Origin: Patagioenas fasciata
Lineage: Eukaryota > Chordata > Aves > Columbiformes > Columbidae
DNA: 64,000 nt
Assembly: GCF_037038585.1 (NCBI RefSeq)
Contig: NC_092560.1
Coordinates: 85,049,549-85,113,548, forward strand
Direction of reading: 5' to 3'
The notes beneath the pieces were generated by a model. That model was not told where the DNA came from, ran no database searches, and worked only from the letters and a program-made list of their open reading frames with translations. Position 1 is the stretch's first letter. Each line of letters starts with the position of its first letter. This document shows, piece by piece, positions 23,731 through 34,700 of this stretch. The position numbers were made by a program, and so were the translations under genes.

Positions 23731-23857
23731 TGTCCCCGTGTCCCCATGTCCCCGTGTCCCTGCTGTCCCCGTGTCCCCGCTGTCCCTGTGTCCCTGCTGT
23801 CCCCGTGTCCCTGCTGTCCCCGTGTCCCTACGTCCCCCGCTGTCCCCATGTCCCCCT
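23731..23857. repeat. GTGTCCCC/CTGTCCC minisatellite
   Basis: About 127 bases of alternating GTGTCCCCGTGTCCC and CTGTCCC units with a mixed 6-9 bp step. It is C-rich on the plus strand, and its minus strand gives a Gly/Asp/Thr-rich open frame. Confidence 0.93.
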
Positions 23858-25042
23858 GAGCACCCAAAGGCCATGATGCTGCCACAAGCAGAGACGCTCC
23901 CCATAGCACGTGATTGCACGTGGAGAATTCCACAACGTGCCGGATTAGGGCTCCTCAAATAAGCGTGACAAACGACAGCATCCGCACGTGTTAATTTCCC
24001 TCAAGATGCGTTAGGTGAATTGTATGAAGCGACCGTCCAAAAGAGCAAACGTGAGCCATTTGTGTGGGCAGAGCTCTGAGCCCTGCGAGCTCCCGCAGTT
24101 CTGCGTTTGGGGCGCACATGGAGGGTCCCCAAAGCTGCCCCTGGCACGGGGGGACTGGGTAAAACTTGGGTGCAGTGGGGCTGAACTGAGCACCCAGCCG
24201 GGACACCCACAGTTTAGGGCTTGGCAGCAGTATTTAATAACATTCCCCCTGTGTATTAGCGCACTCCACCGCACACACCATCGGGTGCAGGACCCGGTAA
24301 CGCGTTTGCTGACCCCTGTGAACAGCCCATGGCTGAGGACAGGCTTCTTGGGGCTCAAACGGGACCCGGGCTTTCCGGCCATGTTACCGATTCCCACCGC
24401 AGATGGGGGTTCACTTTCCTTCCAACAGAGTCCGGGGAACAGAAGGTGATTCTTACTGCCCAGATGAATTTAGTCTTAAACATGATAATTTTTCAATTGA
24501 GGCAACTTTTATGGCACTAGTTGTGCGCTTTGCATCAATATATGTACGCACCCCCCCGCGGTGCTTGCATCCAGTGCAACTAATATCCGTAAGGTAATCA
24601 GGTAGCGATTAAGCAGTGTTCAGATCTCACTGCCAAGCGGGTATCGGCGAGAAGAGGGGTACCTGATGGGGACAGAAGCGACGGTCCCGCCATCACCCCC
24701 GTTTCCACTCGAGCAGCGGCTGCAAACACGTGGCCGGACGCACCTGTTGAAGTTTCTTAAGCTGTCCTAGTGGACGCCGCGGGAAGGATTAATTGTGATG
24801 CCTCCTGCTGGATTAAAACTCAGGCCTCTGCTGAGTTAAACACAGCCAAACCCCTCTGCTACTAAACGCGGGTTGTTTTCCTCTGCCCTTCTGCATCCTG
24901 CAGCACTCTGAAAATCAACGACAAAAGATGGAAAAAACATGTTGGCAAATACCTGGCAGACCAGCAATTACAGGTCCCGGCAGGAGAAAACGAGCAGTGT
25001 TTCCAGCAGGAGACGCGTCCGCAAGCAGCGGCCCCAGCAGTG
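23858..25042. other. Unique spacer
   Basis: Unique sequence of mixed composition. A short run of C residues lies near 24551. No gene or repeat family is recognised. Confidence 0.5.
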
Positions 25043-25727
25043 CTGGGTTCGGATGGCAGTTCACGTCACCCCATTGCAGCACTGGGTTCGGATGGCAGTT
25101 CACGTCACCCCATCGCGGCGCTGGGTTCGGACGGCGGTTCACGTCACCCCATCGCAGCACTGGGTTCGGACGGCGGTTCACGTCACCCCATCGCGGCGCT
25201 GGGTTCGGACGGCGGTTCACGTCACCCCATCGCGGCGCTGGGTTCGGACGGCGGTTCACGTCACCCCATCGCGGCGCTGGGTTCGGACGGCGGTTCACGT
25301 CACCCCATCGCGGCGCTGGGTTCGGACGGCGGTTCACGTCACCCCATCGCGGCGCTGGGTTCGGACGGCGGTTCACGTCACCCCATTGCAGCGCTGGATT
25401 CGGACGGCGGTTCACGTCACCCCATCGCAGCGCTGGGTTCGGACGGCAGTTCACATCACCCCATCGCAGCGCTGGGTTCAGATGGCAGTTCACATCACCC
25501 CATCGCAGCGCTGGGTTCGGACACATCACCCCATCACAGCGCCGGGTTCGGACACATCACCCCATCACAGCGCTGGGTTCGGACACATCACCCCATCACA
25601 GCGCTGGGTTCGGACACATCACCCCATCACAGCGCTGGGTTCGGACACATCACCCCATCGCAGCGCCGGGTTTGGACACATCACCCCATCACAGCGCTGG
25701 GTTCGGACACATCACCCCATCGCAGCG
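25043..25727. repeat. Two-tier minisatellite: 39-bp x 12, then 31-bp x 7
   Basis: From 25043 to 25510 there are exactly twelve 39-bp units containing CTGGGTTCGGACGG and TTCACGTCACCCCATCGC. From 25511 to 25727 there are seven 31-bp units that equal the 39-bp unit minus eight bases (the CGGCGGTT segment). Ten units carry CACGTCA, a CRE/ATF-like half-site; the last two 39-mers and all seven 31-mers have CACATCA, as expected from CpG decay. The 39-bp step keeps three frames open (repeating 13-residue peptides); the 31-bp step rotates the frames. I see no sign of coding use. Confidence 0.97.
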
Positions 25728-26039
25728 CCGCGTGACTCACAGGACAGGTTTGGGACTTCTCGTTTAAACGTTTAAAGTGTTCGCATCCAGCCACGGGAGG
25801 TGGCGGGGAAAGGAAACAACAAACTGCTGCAAAACACAATGCAAGAGGAGACAAATTGTACGGTAAGTTTTACACTTGCAAGGTTTTGGAACGTGCAAGA
25901 CTCAGATTACGTATTTTCAGGTAAGCCAGTTAACCAGACCTCAATTAACCACCCAAACCTCGGCAGCACCGTGCTGTTCAGCTCGGGTGTTCTGGCCACG
26001 TGGCTAACCTGTACCCTTCACCGCTAACTGGCTGGCTCG
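25728..26039. other. Unique AT-rich spacer
   Basis: About 310 bases between the two-tier array and the CpG island. Nothing is recognisable. Confidence 0.5.
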
Positions 26040-26350
26040 TTCTCCGCCGGTTGCTGTCCCGCTGACCTCCGGCGGCAGCCGCAGCGAGGCAGGACGCACC
26101 GAGCTGCCCACGCCAGCCCCGCGCTGTGCCCCCACGCGGGACGCGTGCCCGCCCCGGCGCCGCTCGGCGCTGCAGCGCTTGGGGATTTGCTGTCCGTCCG
26201 GAACAAACCACCCGGCCCCGCCGTGCCCCGCACAGCCCCGCACCCGCGGCACTCACACGCGTGTCCCGCGGGCACCGGCCACGCCCCTGGCCACGCCCCC
26301 TCCGCCGGGCGCGCTCCGCCGGGCCGGCAGCGCCACCTGCTGGCCCCGAC
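26040..26350. promoter_or_regulatory. Isolated CpG island
   Basis: About 310 bases of very CpG-dense DNA, sharply bounded by AT-rich sequence on both sides. It has two GGCCACGCCCC-type GC/KLF boxes around 26276-26300 and a CTCF-like motif at its right end. It lies about 2.1 kb beyond the 3' end of TXNL1 and 13 kb from the TXNL1 promoter, so it is not explained by either gene. It may be an insulator or the promoter of an unannotated non-coding RNA. Confidence 0.6.
26329..26345 (-). promoter_or_regulatory. Consensus CTCF-binding motif
   Basis: On the minus strand the sequence reads GGCCAGCAGGTGGCGCT, which fits the vertebrate CTCF core (CCASYAGRKGGCRS) at every position. It sits on the edge of the CpG island, between the minisatellite-rich flank and TXNL1, where a domain boundary would make sense. 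Occupancy is inferred only. Confidence 0.65.
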
Positions 26351-28449
26351 CGGAATAACCCGCTCCTGCAGATGTGCCCGGGAGGAAAACAAAACCTGCC
26401 TCTCCGCGTAAATAACGTCAGCCATTCTGGAAAAGGTAGGAAAACCACCATCCACCCAGCCTGAAGACTGTCAAAAGATATCCAGGAGTACAGTCAATGC
26501 CAGTCAACACAGCACCGGTAACACCGGTTTAGTAATCTCAGCCCACAATTAACACGGCTGCTGTTTAACCTACCAGCTGAACCGTGGTGTTGGTGTAAAA
26601 CACGCGCGCACCCACAGATCACCCGCAGCTTTCCAGTACTTCACTGGAAGCCCAAGAGGTGAAGCTTTGCTGGGCACAGAGCAGCGGGGCAGCTGGGGCC
26701 ATGGGACAAAGCTGCGCCCTGAGCTGGGCTGAGCTCGCTGGCACACCCAGCGCAGAAATCATCCTGCACACACAGCACTCACCTCAGCAACAGTCCTGAG
26801 CGGTCCCACAGCTTCTTTCACCCTCCTATCCCACGGGAACGCAGCCTCGGGATGTACAGAAGGTTCCGAAGGGAGCGGGGAATGAGCGACCCCAAGGACA
26901 GGGAACCGCACTCACCCGGAGCCCAGGCTGGTGAGAACGTCAGCTCCACGGGTCCCTCTCTTCAGACTCCGTTACCAATCGGACCAAATCCTCAGCGTGA
27001 CCTCCTCACCAGACGAAAGCCGAAGCCCAGCAGCACTCACCCCACAGAACCCAGCACCACCAGGTACCCCCAGCACACGGCAGCTCCAGCTCGGGAGCCT
27101 CAGCACTGCCCCGTGTGCCATTCAGAGAGACATCTGAGCCACCCCTAAACATTTATTGGGCTCTCTGTACATCGTTAGGGAAGGTACGCATCATGCAGCC
27201 GAAGAAACCACGATAGAAACTTGACTTTTACAAACATGAGAACCACCGGATCATCAAATCTCTCAGGTATAAACATTATGAGGTAAGCAATACTTAAGAT
27301 GAGGCACTTAATAACCCAGAAGATAATTAGAATACAAAATTATAAAGAGAACCGTTGTTCATATTGTCCTCCGTTCTATTTAAAAATGATTCTCTATATA
27401 CAGAGTGGTCCGTGCCTCACGCCCCACGAAGGAAGTGGGAAAGATGCCGCATGTCCACCGCAGACAGGTACAGGTACAGATGCAGACCCCGGGACGCAGG
27501 AACAGCAAAGCGCCGCTCACAAAGACGACTCTTCTAGAAAACCCCCAGTTTTCCGTTTGGAGAAAATATCTGCGCTCACAGAGACACATTACTTGGTATT
27601 AACACACGGATCTGCCACGCCAGAGCAGAACCACCCCACTGTGTTCAAGGAAGGAATGCCAATTAGGACAGGATTTAAGCCTTAGCGGGATTTATGGTAA
27701 TTAGAAATGTAACAAATTTAACTTTACAAAGAAATTAATTATGCCAATTAAAACACTTAGCAAGTTTTACTGGGAATTTCTACAATATTATATGTATACA
27801 GTGCTGATCAATGCCCGATTTATTAACATCGCTTAGGGCACGCTTCCAAGAAAATTTACCAAAGCAGTATAGGCATTCTAATTAAGATGTTTAATATTCA
27901 CAAGAAACATTTCCTTATCAAGATCCAGAGAGAAGGAAATAACCCAATAAAAGAAATAACGCATTCCTGTTAAGGTGGGGTGCACAAACATCTAAAGCCC
28001 CATAGCCGCGCAGTTCGCTTGAGTCTGCCCAAAACACAAGGTCAGTGTTTTCTATTAATATTAAAAAAGCAAACACTTGCACAAGAGTCAGCTCTCGGTG
28101 CTGAAGAGCTCGAGACCAACCTGCGCGTCCAGGGGAAGGGATTGAAACGCCTCCTCCAGCGCCCTTCGAGGCGGGGAAGGACACGGAAGCTTCCAGAGCA
28201 GGGGAAGATCTCCCTGCCCCAGCAGTGCCTGTTTGTGAGAACAACGGCCCCGGGTTCGCTCGGTCCCACACCGGGCAGCCGGGGTTTTCAGATGGGCTCT
28301 GAAGGCCGCGTTTTACTTACATCCCACATCTTAAACTCTCTGAACAAATGCGAGCTGCGTTATGTCTTCTGTTCCTACAGACAAGCCAGTGGAGCTCTGA
28401 GGTTTGAACGGAACAAGGGAAGAGCCACAGTTACTAGAGGAGCAAAATT
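26351..28449. other. Intergenic DNA downstream of TXNL1
   Basis: Unique sequence between the CpG island and the TXNL1 polyadenylation region. 27130-27420 and 27680-27930 are AT-rich. A minus-strand AATAAA lies near 27150, but the closer signals at 28472-28549 explain the TXNL1 3' end. No separate gene is recognised. Confidence 0.5.
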
Positions 28450-28471
28450 AAACTTGGCAAAAGTAACGCAT

Positions 28472-28477
28472 TTTATT
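28472..28477 (-). terminator. TXNL1: TXNL1 polyadenylation signal (distal)
   Basis: Minus-strand AATAAA, about 230 bases after the TXNL1 stop codon, within GTAAATAAAATGCG. Cleavage would be expected at roughly 28445-28462. It is the better placed of the two candidate signals for the full-length 3' UTR. Confidence 0.7.
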
Positions 28478-28543
28478 TACAAATACATGTATGAGGATTA
28501 CAACAGAAACACGCTGGGGAAACGGTCTCAACAAAAGCAATGA

Positions 28544-28549
28544 TTTATT
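28544..28549 (-). terminator. TXNL1: TXNL1 polyadenylation signal (proximal)
   Basis: Minus-strand AATAAA within ACCAATAAATCATTG, about 155 bases after the stop codon. With the second signal 70 bases further on, TXNL1 probably has two closely spaced 3' ends. Confidence 0.65.
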
Positions 28550-28645
28550 GGTAATGGCATTAAATGAAACAGACTGACAGTCTCTGGTTATGGTCAAGCA
28601 ATTATCCAGGAGCTGTAGGTAAGTGGAGATCTGATTGCGATAAGG

Positions 28646-28688
28646 CCTTCCCTTCCTTCCTTCCTTCCTTCCTTCCTTCCCTCCTCCC
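28646..28688. repeat. (CCTT)n microsatellite in TXNL1 3' UTR
   Basis: About eight CCTT units on the plus strand, so (GGAA)n in the TXNL1 mRNA, starting 15 bases after the stop codon. It is likely length-polymorphic within the transcript. Confidence 0.93.
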
Positions 28689-28703
28689 AGTGTCTGCTGC
28701 GTC

Positions 28704-28733
28704 CTAGTGGCTCTCTCCCTTTTTGCCAACTAC
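28704..28733 (-). CDS. TXNL1: TXNL1 coding exon 8 (C-terminus)
   Basis: A 30-base coding tail reading VVGKKGESH then TAG, after a TTACCAG acceptor. It is too short to find without knowing the family, and it lies 4.5 kb from exon 7. The 3' UTR continues to about 28450. Confidence 0.95.
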   Translation of the reverse strand, partial: VVGKKGESH

Positions 28734-31700
28734 CTGGTAAGAGAAAAACACAAACACTGCTGAACTGAAAAAAGTCCTGCCAAGGAGTTTTTAAGGCAAC
28801 TCTCAAAATAAGCAAGTGCAACCGAGTTTTCAACGAGGTGAATGCACCTCAGCATGCGTTACTGTAGCGCTGGCAGAAGCCTGGGTCCCTCTAAGGGTTA
28901 AGAGGGATGCACAACAACCAAACTTTACGTTTAGTCCCCATAGGGACAGCAAAGCATCGGTCTCATCTGGAGAAGAGTTAGGAGACAGGAACTGCAGAGC
29001 AGACCATGCTTAATATGTTATATACACCAAGCATCCACCCTTAATACACTGTATAAAATATTAGAGTGGGAAGAGAAGCACTGGGTGCCCAAAGAGAAGT
29101 GTGCTCGTTCCCCTGGGCATCCTTGCTGTGCACCCCACTGAGAGCACTTCCCCGTAATGGGGTTCAAACCTATGCAGCACTTGTGGCTCTGACTGGTGCT
29201 GCCAGAACACAGATTTGAAGATGACACCAGCGGAGCAAAGGATTTCCCTTTAGTGCTCGTAATCACGCTGAAAACAGAGGGGTAAAACCTTCCCTGTATC
29301 CTAAGCAATTGACTCCTACAGCAAGCGTGTTCAGTATTAATCACCTCTGCAGTCAAGCAACAATAAACCTCACGCAGTCAGTAGTGATACCAGAAAACCA
29401 AACCCCCTTCCTCATCTTCTCATCCTTCCCCCTGCTGCGTTTCTTGTCAAACTTCACCACATTTTTTCCCCGCGCAGCAGCTTTGGGTCAGCTGAGTTAT
29501 CAGCGTCACAAAGTCACTGAGATCTAACCATAAAAAGTACTTTTAAAGACCATTTCACCTACAAGGAACCCTTGACCGGGAGCATTTTCCAAGCTGTAAA
29601 TTCCAGCTAATGCTTCAGGTCAGGAAAATTCCAAACCCACAATGTGAGGAAAGAAGAATAAAAACTGGAAGCCCAAACACTTGCGTTAAGATCCAATTAA
29701 TGAAGTTAAAAAGATAGTTAAACTTGTCAAGAAGCAGTATTCATTTGTTGTGTGTTTCCAAAGCACCAAACTGTGTTCACACACAGATTAAGCCAAAAAG
29801 AAAGAAAGAAAAACCACAGTTAAAAGATTAGGTGTTAGCAAGTGTGGAACACGAAAACATTGCTGTACCAGTCTGAGGCAGAAAGGGACAAGTGGCCCAT
29901 GTGTATTATCTGTGAAAATCAATCACACCACTATGGATATTCCGTGATCACAGCTCAAAGAAGCCCATTTCTGACCATCCCACTTCCCCAAAGCAAGGGG
30001 ACACGTGCACAGACACCCAGCAGTTGTCACCGCTCCTGTCCCAGCGGAGCCGCGGCCGTGCCGTGCGCGAGGGCCGGCGGGTTGGAGCGGCCTGTTCTCC
30101 AAGCCAAGCACCGGCCCGGGGCTTCACCGCGACAAACCAACCAAGCCCAGGGCTCGCTACCCAGAGCGGCGCTGCAGACACTCCATGACCGAACCTTCCG
30201 GAGCACACGTGGTGTGTTTCAGACATAAAGAGCTTGAGCAACTAAGATTGGCGGGAGAGCCCTGCCCCGGCCACACGTGTACAAGCTCACCAGCTATTTT
30301 TTAAAGTACTGCACGGTTTGCCTTGAAATGTCAAGTTCAAGATAACAGCAGGAAGGAATTTGGTAAGAGTGAGAGGTAAGGAGAAGTGTTTAAGGCAAGA
30401 TTGGGAGCAGGGAGCGGAGGGGAAGATGAGTTGATGAGCCAGAAGGCGGAGAAGGCTCTTCCTGACGGCAGGAGGTGCAGAAGGCGGCTATCGCAGCAGC
30501 GCTGGGTGCTGGGAAGGGTGAGAGACGCGAGATGAGCAGAGGGAGCAAGGGAGCACTGCACGGCCGCTTCAACCTTAGTATTACTGTTTAACTTCTTCTG
30601 CCTTTTTAGTTCTTTAGAAAAGGGAAGTTAAGCTGAAAAACAAACAAACAAAACGTTACAAGAAAAAAAAGCCGCAGCGTGTAGCGCAGATGAGCGGCTC
30701 TGAGCAGACAGCGAGCCTTGCAGCAGCAGGGGACAGGACACCCGCACAGCCTGCCCGTGTTCCTGCTCCAGCCTCACACCCAGCACCCGTGCCTTTGGTT
30801 CACTCACACCAGAAATAAACCAGAACTACCTGGGACATGGGTGGTTGCAGGCCTTTCCAGACACAAAAGCATGGCTCGAGTGCACCACAGGTCACAGGAA
30901 CCTAACGCTAACTTACCAATCAAGAGTAACACCCCCAGCACCCTGCCCAGAGCGCGTCTCCAGCACCATGTCTCCAGCACCAGCTGATGCAGCCCAAACA
31001 GCCTCGACCGGGGGCATTCGCATGACCAGTTATGCCCTAAGTCAGAGCCTGCACGGCCCAGAAACAGCAGCACGAACTCTTCTAGCGTTAAAGACATTTT
31101 TAAAAACAAACATGCCTTTAAATCAAGCATTTCGGAATATACTAAATATGTATAGGAAGGGAACATTCATGCTAGCCCTCTGCTGAACAGGGCAAAACCC
31201 CATGTCTCCCACTCCTGCCTGTGCTTCGCTCCCTGCACCGCAGGCCATTCTAAGCGGGAATCCTCTCCTCCGTGTCCCCCTTTTCCACCACTCCAAAGAC
31301 TTCCTTCCCTCCTCCCAGAGGATCTGAGTTACATTGTGCAAGAAGCAGGATACACACAACATATTAAAACAAGTTTGAAAGCAGCTTTTATAGCTTTGCT
31401 CACTCAATCCAGCACCACCAACTACATGCAAAGAATTTTTCAGAGCGCGAGTCGTGAATTGGTGGCACAGCCCGCAGGGACACGGCAGAGCCCCCATCGC
31501 TGGAGGGGGCCCAGCTGGGACCCCACTCCACCTTCTTAATCACATTGCAATGCTATTTCTATCGTAATTAGAAGAGAAACACGAACGGTAGAGACAGACT
31601 GAGGCGAGGGAGTGAGACGGATGAGAGCAGTGAGCAGTGTGGGGAACTACTCGAGGAGATGAAAAGAACAATAAGGTTTCCCAGTTAATCTACAAACCTA

Positions 31701-34700
31701 AATATAATTAGTGCCCAACACTATATTAAGGTTTCATAGCTGACAGGATCACTGGAAGAGAAGAAACCAAAATTAAAATTCCTAAGAGCACTGCAGCTCT
31801 GTCAGACTACACATCCCATTTGTTATGAAATATTTCAACACCCTAATATCAAAACTACACGTTCAGGAAGCAAACGGGAATTTACACATAGCGTCAATGA
31901 GGATCTGAATTGAGACAGGATTAGCCACTGCCTTAGTTAACGCCTGGACTCCACAATACTGAAGGTCTTTTCCAAGCCAAACAATTCCAGTTCCACGACT
32001 GCACAGCCCAGGAAGATCGGCCCCTCTGCTGAGCACCGCTGGGCAAAGAAACTCCCGGTACTTCTGAAAGCAAAACTGACGTGCAGAGTCTACAGAGAAC
32101 TGGAAGTGAGACAGAGAACAAATCCCAAGCCAGTCCCGTTCCCCTCCCGACACCACCAGGAAGCACTGCAGATGAACCACGTTAACTGCACAACTCAGTG
32201 CAAAAGAGCTGTATCGAACAAAAAGGGTAAGCAGACTGTGAATCAACGTATTTCGAGTCTGGGGAGAACTGGAAGTGGTGTGTTAGGAAGGTCTAAAATT
32301 GATATCCAGTTAACTTTAGGACATGAGAATGACTTTTTCAAAGACTTCCAGTGTCACCAAAAAGCAGCAATACCTGTTCTACTTATTAACCTAATTATTA
32401 CCTGCAAAGATGTTACGTTTTACATGTAGAAGTTAAGATCGTGTTCTGACCTTAAAAATACCAAGTACACGACACGGATGAGCGTTGGTGTTTTCAACCT
32501 TCTGACGTTACAAATTTTGTGGTGTTTCAGTGTCACCGGTCACCTCCACGCGAGTCCGTACACAGGTGTGACAGCAGCATTTGCCCTTTTACAAAGGCTA
32601 CTAAGATTTAAAGCGCTTTCCTTTAAAAAGACCTAACTACATTGTGAAAAACCTGTAAGTAGTGTTAAGGTTTCAGTCTTTTCAAGCCCATTTCACGTTC
32701 TCAAAAAAAGAAAAATCACCAATTGAGAGTGCCCTACTGTTCAGCACTAGTGTGTCTAAAATCATTGTAACAAGTTGTTTCCTCCTTCATTTCCTCTTTA
32801 AAAAGCAGATGTTTAATGTAACAGGCATCCTGTGACCAGATCTCAAGCTTAATGTTGCCCAGGGAATGAAACCCTTCAAAGTAGGAGCCAGGTCGGTCCC
32901 AAGGAGCCTGTTTAGTTTGTACGTGCAACTGCTTCTCTACTTCGCAAACCCCACCAGAAAGCAAGTTTCAAAACCCCGGCATAAATCTGACAGCTGTCAA
33001 AAACCCAACATTTGCTATAGCATATACAACTGGACAGCCCCTCAAGCTTTCCTACATACGTTCTTATCAGTTATTTTGACAAAGCTGATGAACAAACACT
33101 TTAAGCAAGACCAAACAGCTGTAAGATGAAGCTACACGTTTTCTTTTGGATGCCAAAACCACCTTCAGTTGTGGAGCTGTACTACCAACCAAGTGCACGT
33201 GTTCTGCCAACCCATTTTTGAGTAGATTTTAAAACATTCAGCAGTGTTGTGAAGTAAGGACTCACTCGCTTGAAGTCGTTCATATTTGTTGCTTGGACTG
33301 GAGTTCCAATAAAGGTGAAGTATGTAATTCTTGTTGTCTCTTCGTCACCATGATTGGACTGGACAAACAACTGAAGAAAAACCCAAATACAGGAGTTAAG
33401 GTAAACTGTCCATCCTTGAATTAATACATACAAACATTAGGTGCCCAAGATTTTTGAACTAACCAACACTTTTTCCAATTATAAAGGTCTCCGTAACCTT
33501 TAGAGAAGCTACAGTCCCCTTACTTGAAGCAAGGATTATACAGAACGCTCATCTTTTCCTGGGGGTTGGTTAAACCCCACCCGCACAGCTTCCAAAGCCC
33601 AGTTCTGACCCCCAGCGCAGCGCTGGTACTCACAGTGACACTGTTCACGTTCTGGAATTTCACATAGCGCAGCTGGATGATACCGTCTTCTTTGATATCG
33701 TCTGCTGTCAGCTCCAGGGCTTGAGTCGGCTCGCTTCTTTCTGCTTCCTCAAAATCCATAGATCGAGGAAGGTTGATGAAGATTTTTATGTACTTTGGAC
33801 CTTGCCCTGCGTTAAAATACAGGAGCGGTATTCCAGTGTTTAAATAGACTTCCAAAATGCTGCTTGAGAAGCCCTCGCTCGTCACAGCCTCCAGATCCTG
33901 CTCAGGGAAAGCCCGGGTTCCCATAGCTCCGGTATCTGTCCTGCGGATCCCCCAGCACCACCCGCCAGTGAAGCACACCCCAAGCTGTACTGCTCACCCA
34001 CGTCACAGACAACTCCACACAACACATCCAGTAAAACACTACAAGCCATAGTCTGCCATATGACACTAAACACTTCATGTAACTTTATAATGTAAACTGA
34101 GTTACCAGAAAAACAGAGCTATGCCTTTCAGTAGCTCCCACATTCATTCCTAGAGCAAATGAAAGTTTCTCTTTGCAGCATATGGAACAACAGTAACCAC
34201 TTACATTTGTGTCACACAAATACCCATGCAGGACATTCATTTACAAACAACTTAGTGTGGGATTCTCAGAAGGTTCCAGGGACAGTGTCACTTTTAGAAA
34301 ACACAGCTAAACACAGGCAAGCTTTAGTCTCAAAGTGTGATTGAACAGACACTTCACTCACCGTTATCTGGCCCCTGAAGTTTCATAGAATAAAGCTTGA
34401 CAGGTTGGCTAAAAGCGACGGTAATAAGCAGCTGTGGAGAAAAGAGTTGCTGTTAAATGCTGTCTTCTCCATGCTTAAAGCCAAACATAGCGCAATAATT
34501 AACCAGAAAAGAGTCTGAGCTTTGAAATCAAGTATTACCTCTGCTATATTCCACACACACACTAGTTTGTCACTTTAACATATCAGCAAGTGCTGCTCAG
34601 CTTGGATTTTCTTCACACATAAAGGGATGTGAAAATGGAAAGGCTACAACCACCTTTGTATACTAATTTTACTTAGATCCTACTACCATCTCCCGCTCTC

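Noticed and set aside
25043-25727. CRISPR-like regular repeat
   Set aside because: Units are directly adjacent, with no unique spacers, and the genome is vertebrate; it is a minisatellite.
24928-25767. 279-codon open frames in all three forward frames
   Set aside because: Generated by the 39-bp unit (a multiple of three). The 31-bp tier rotates the frames, so no single repeat peptide is maintained.
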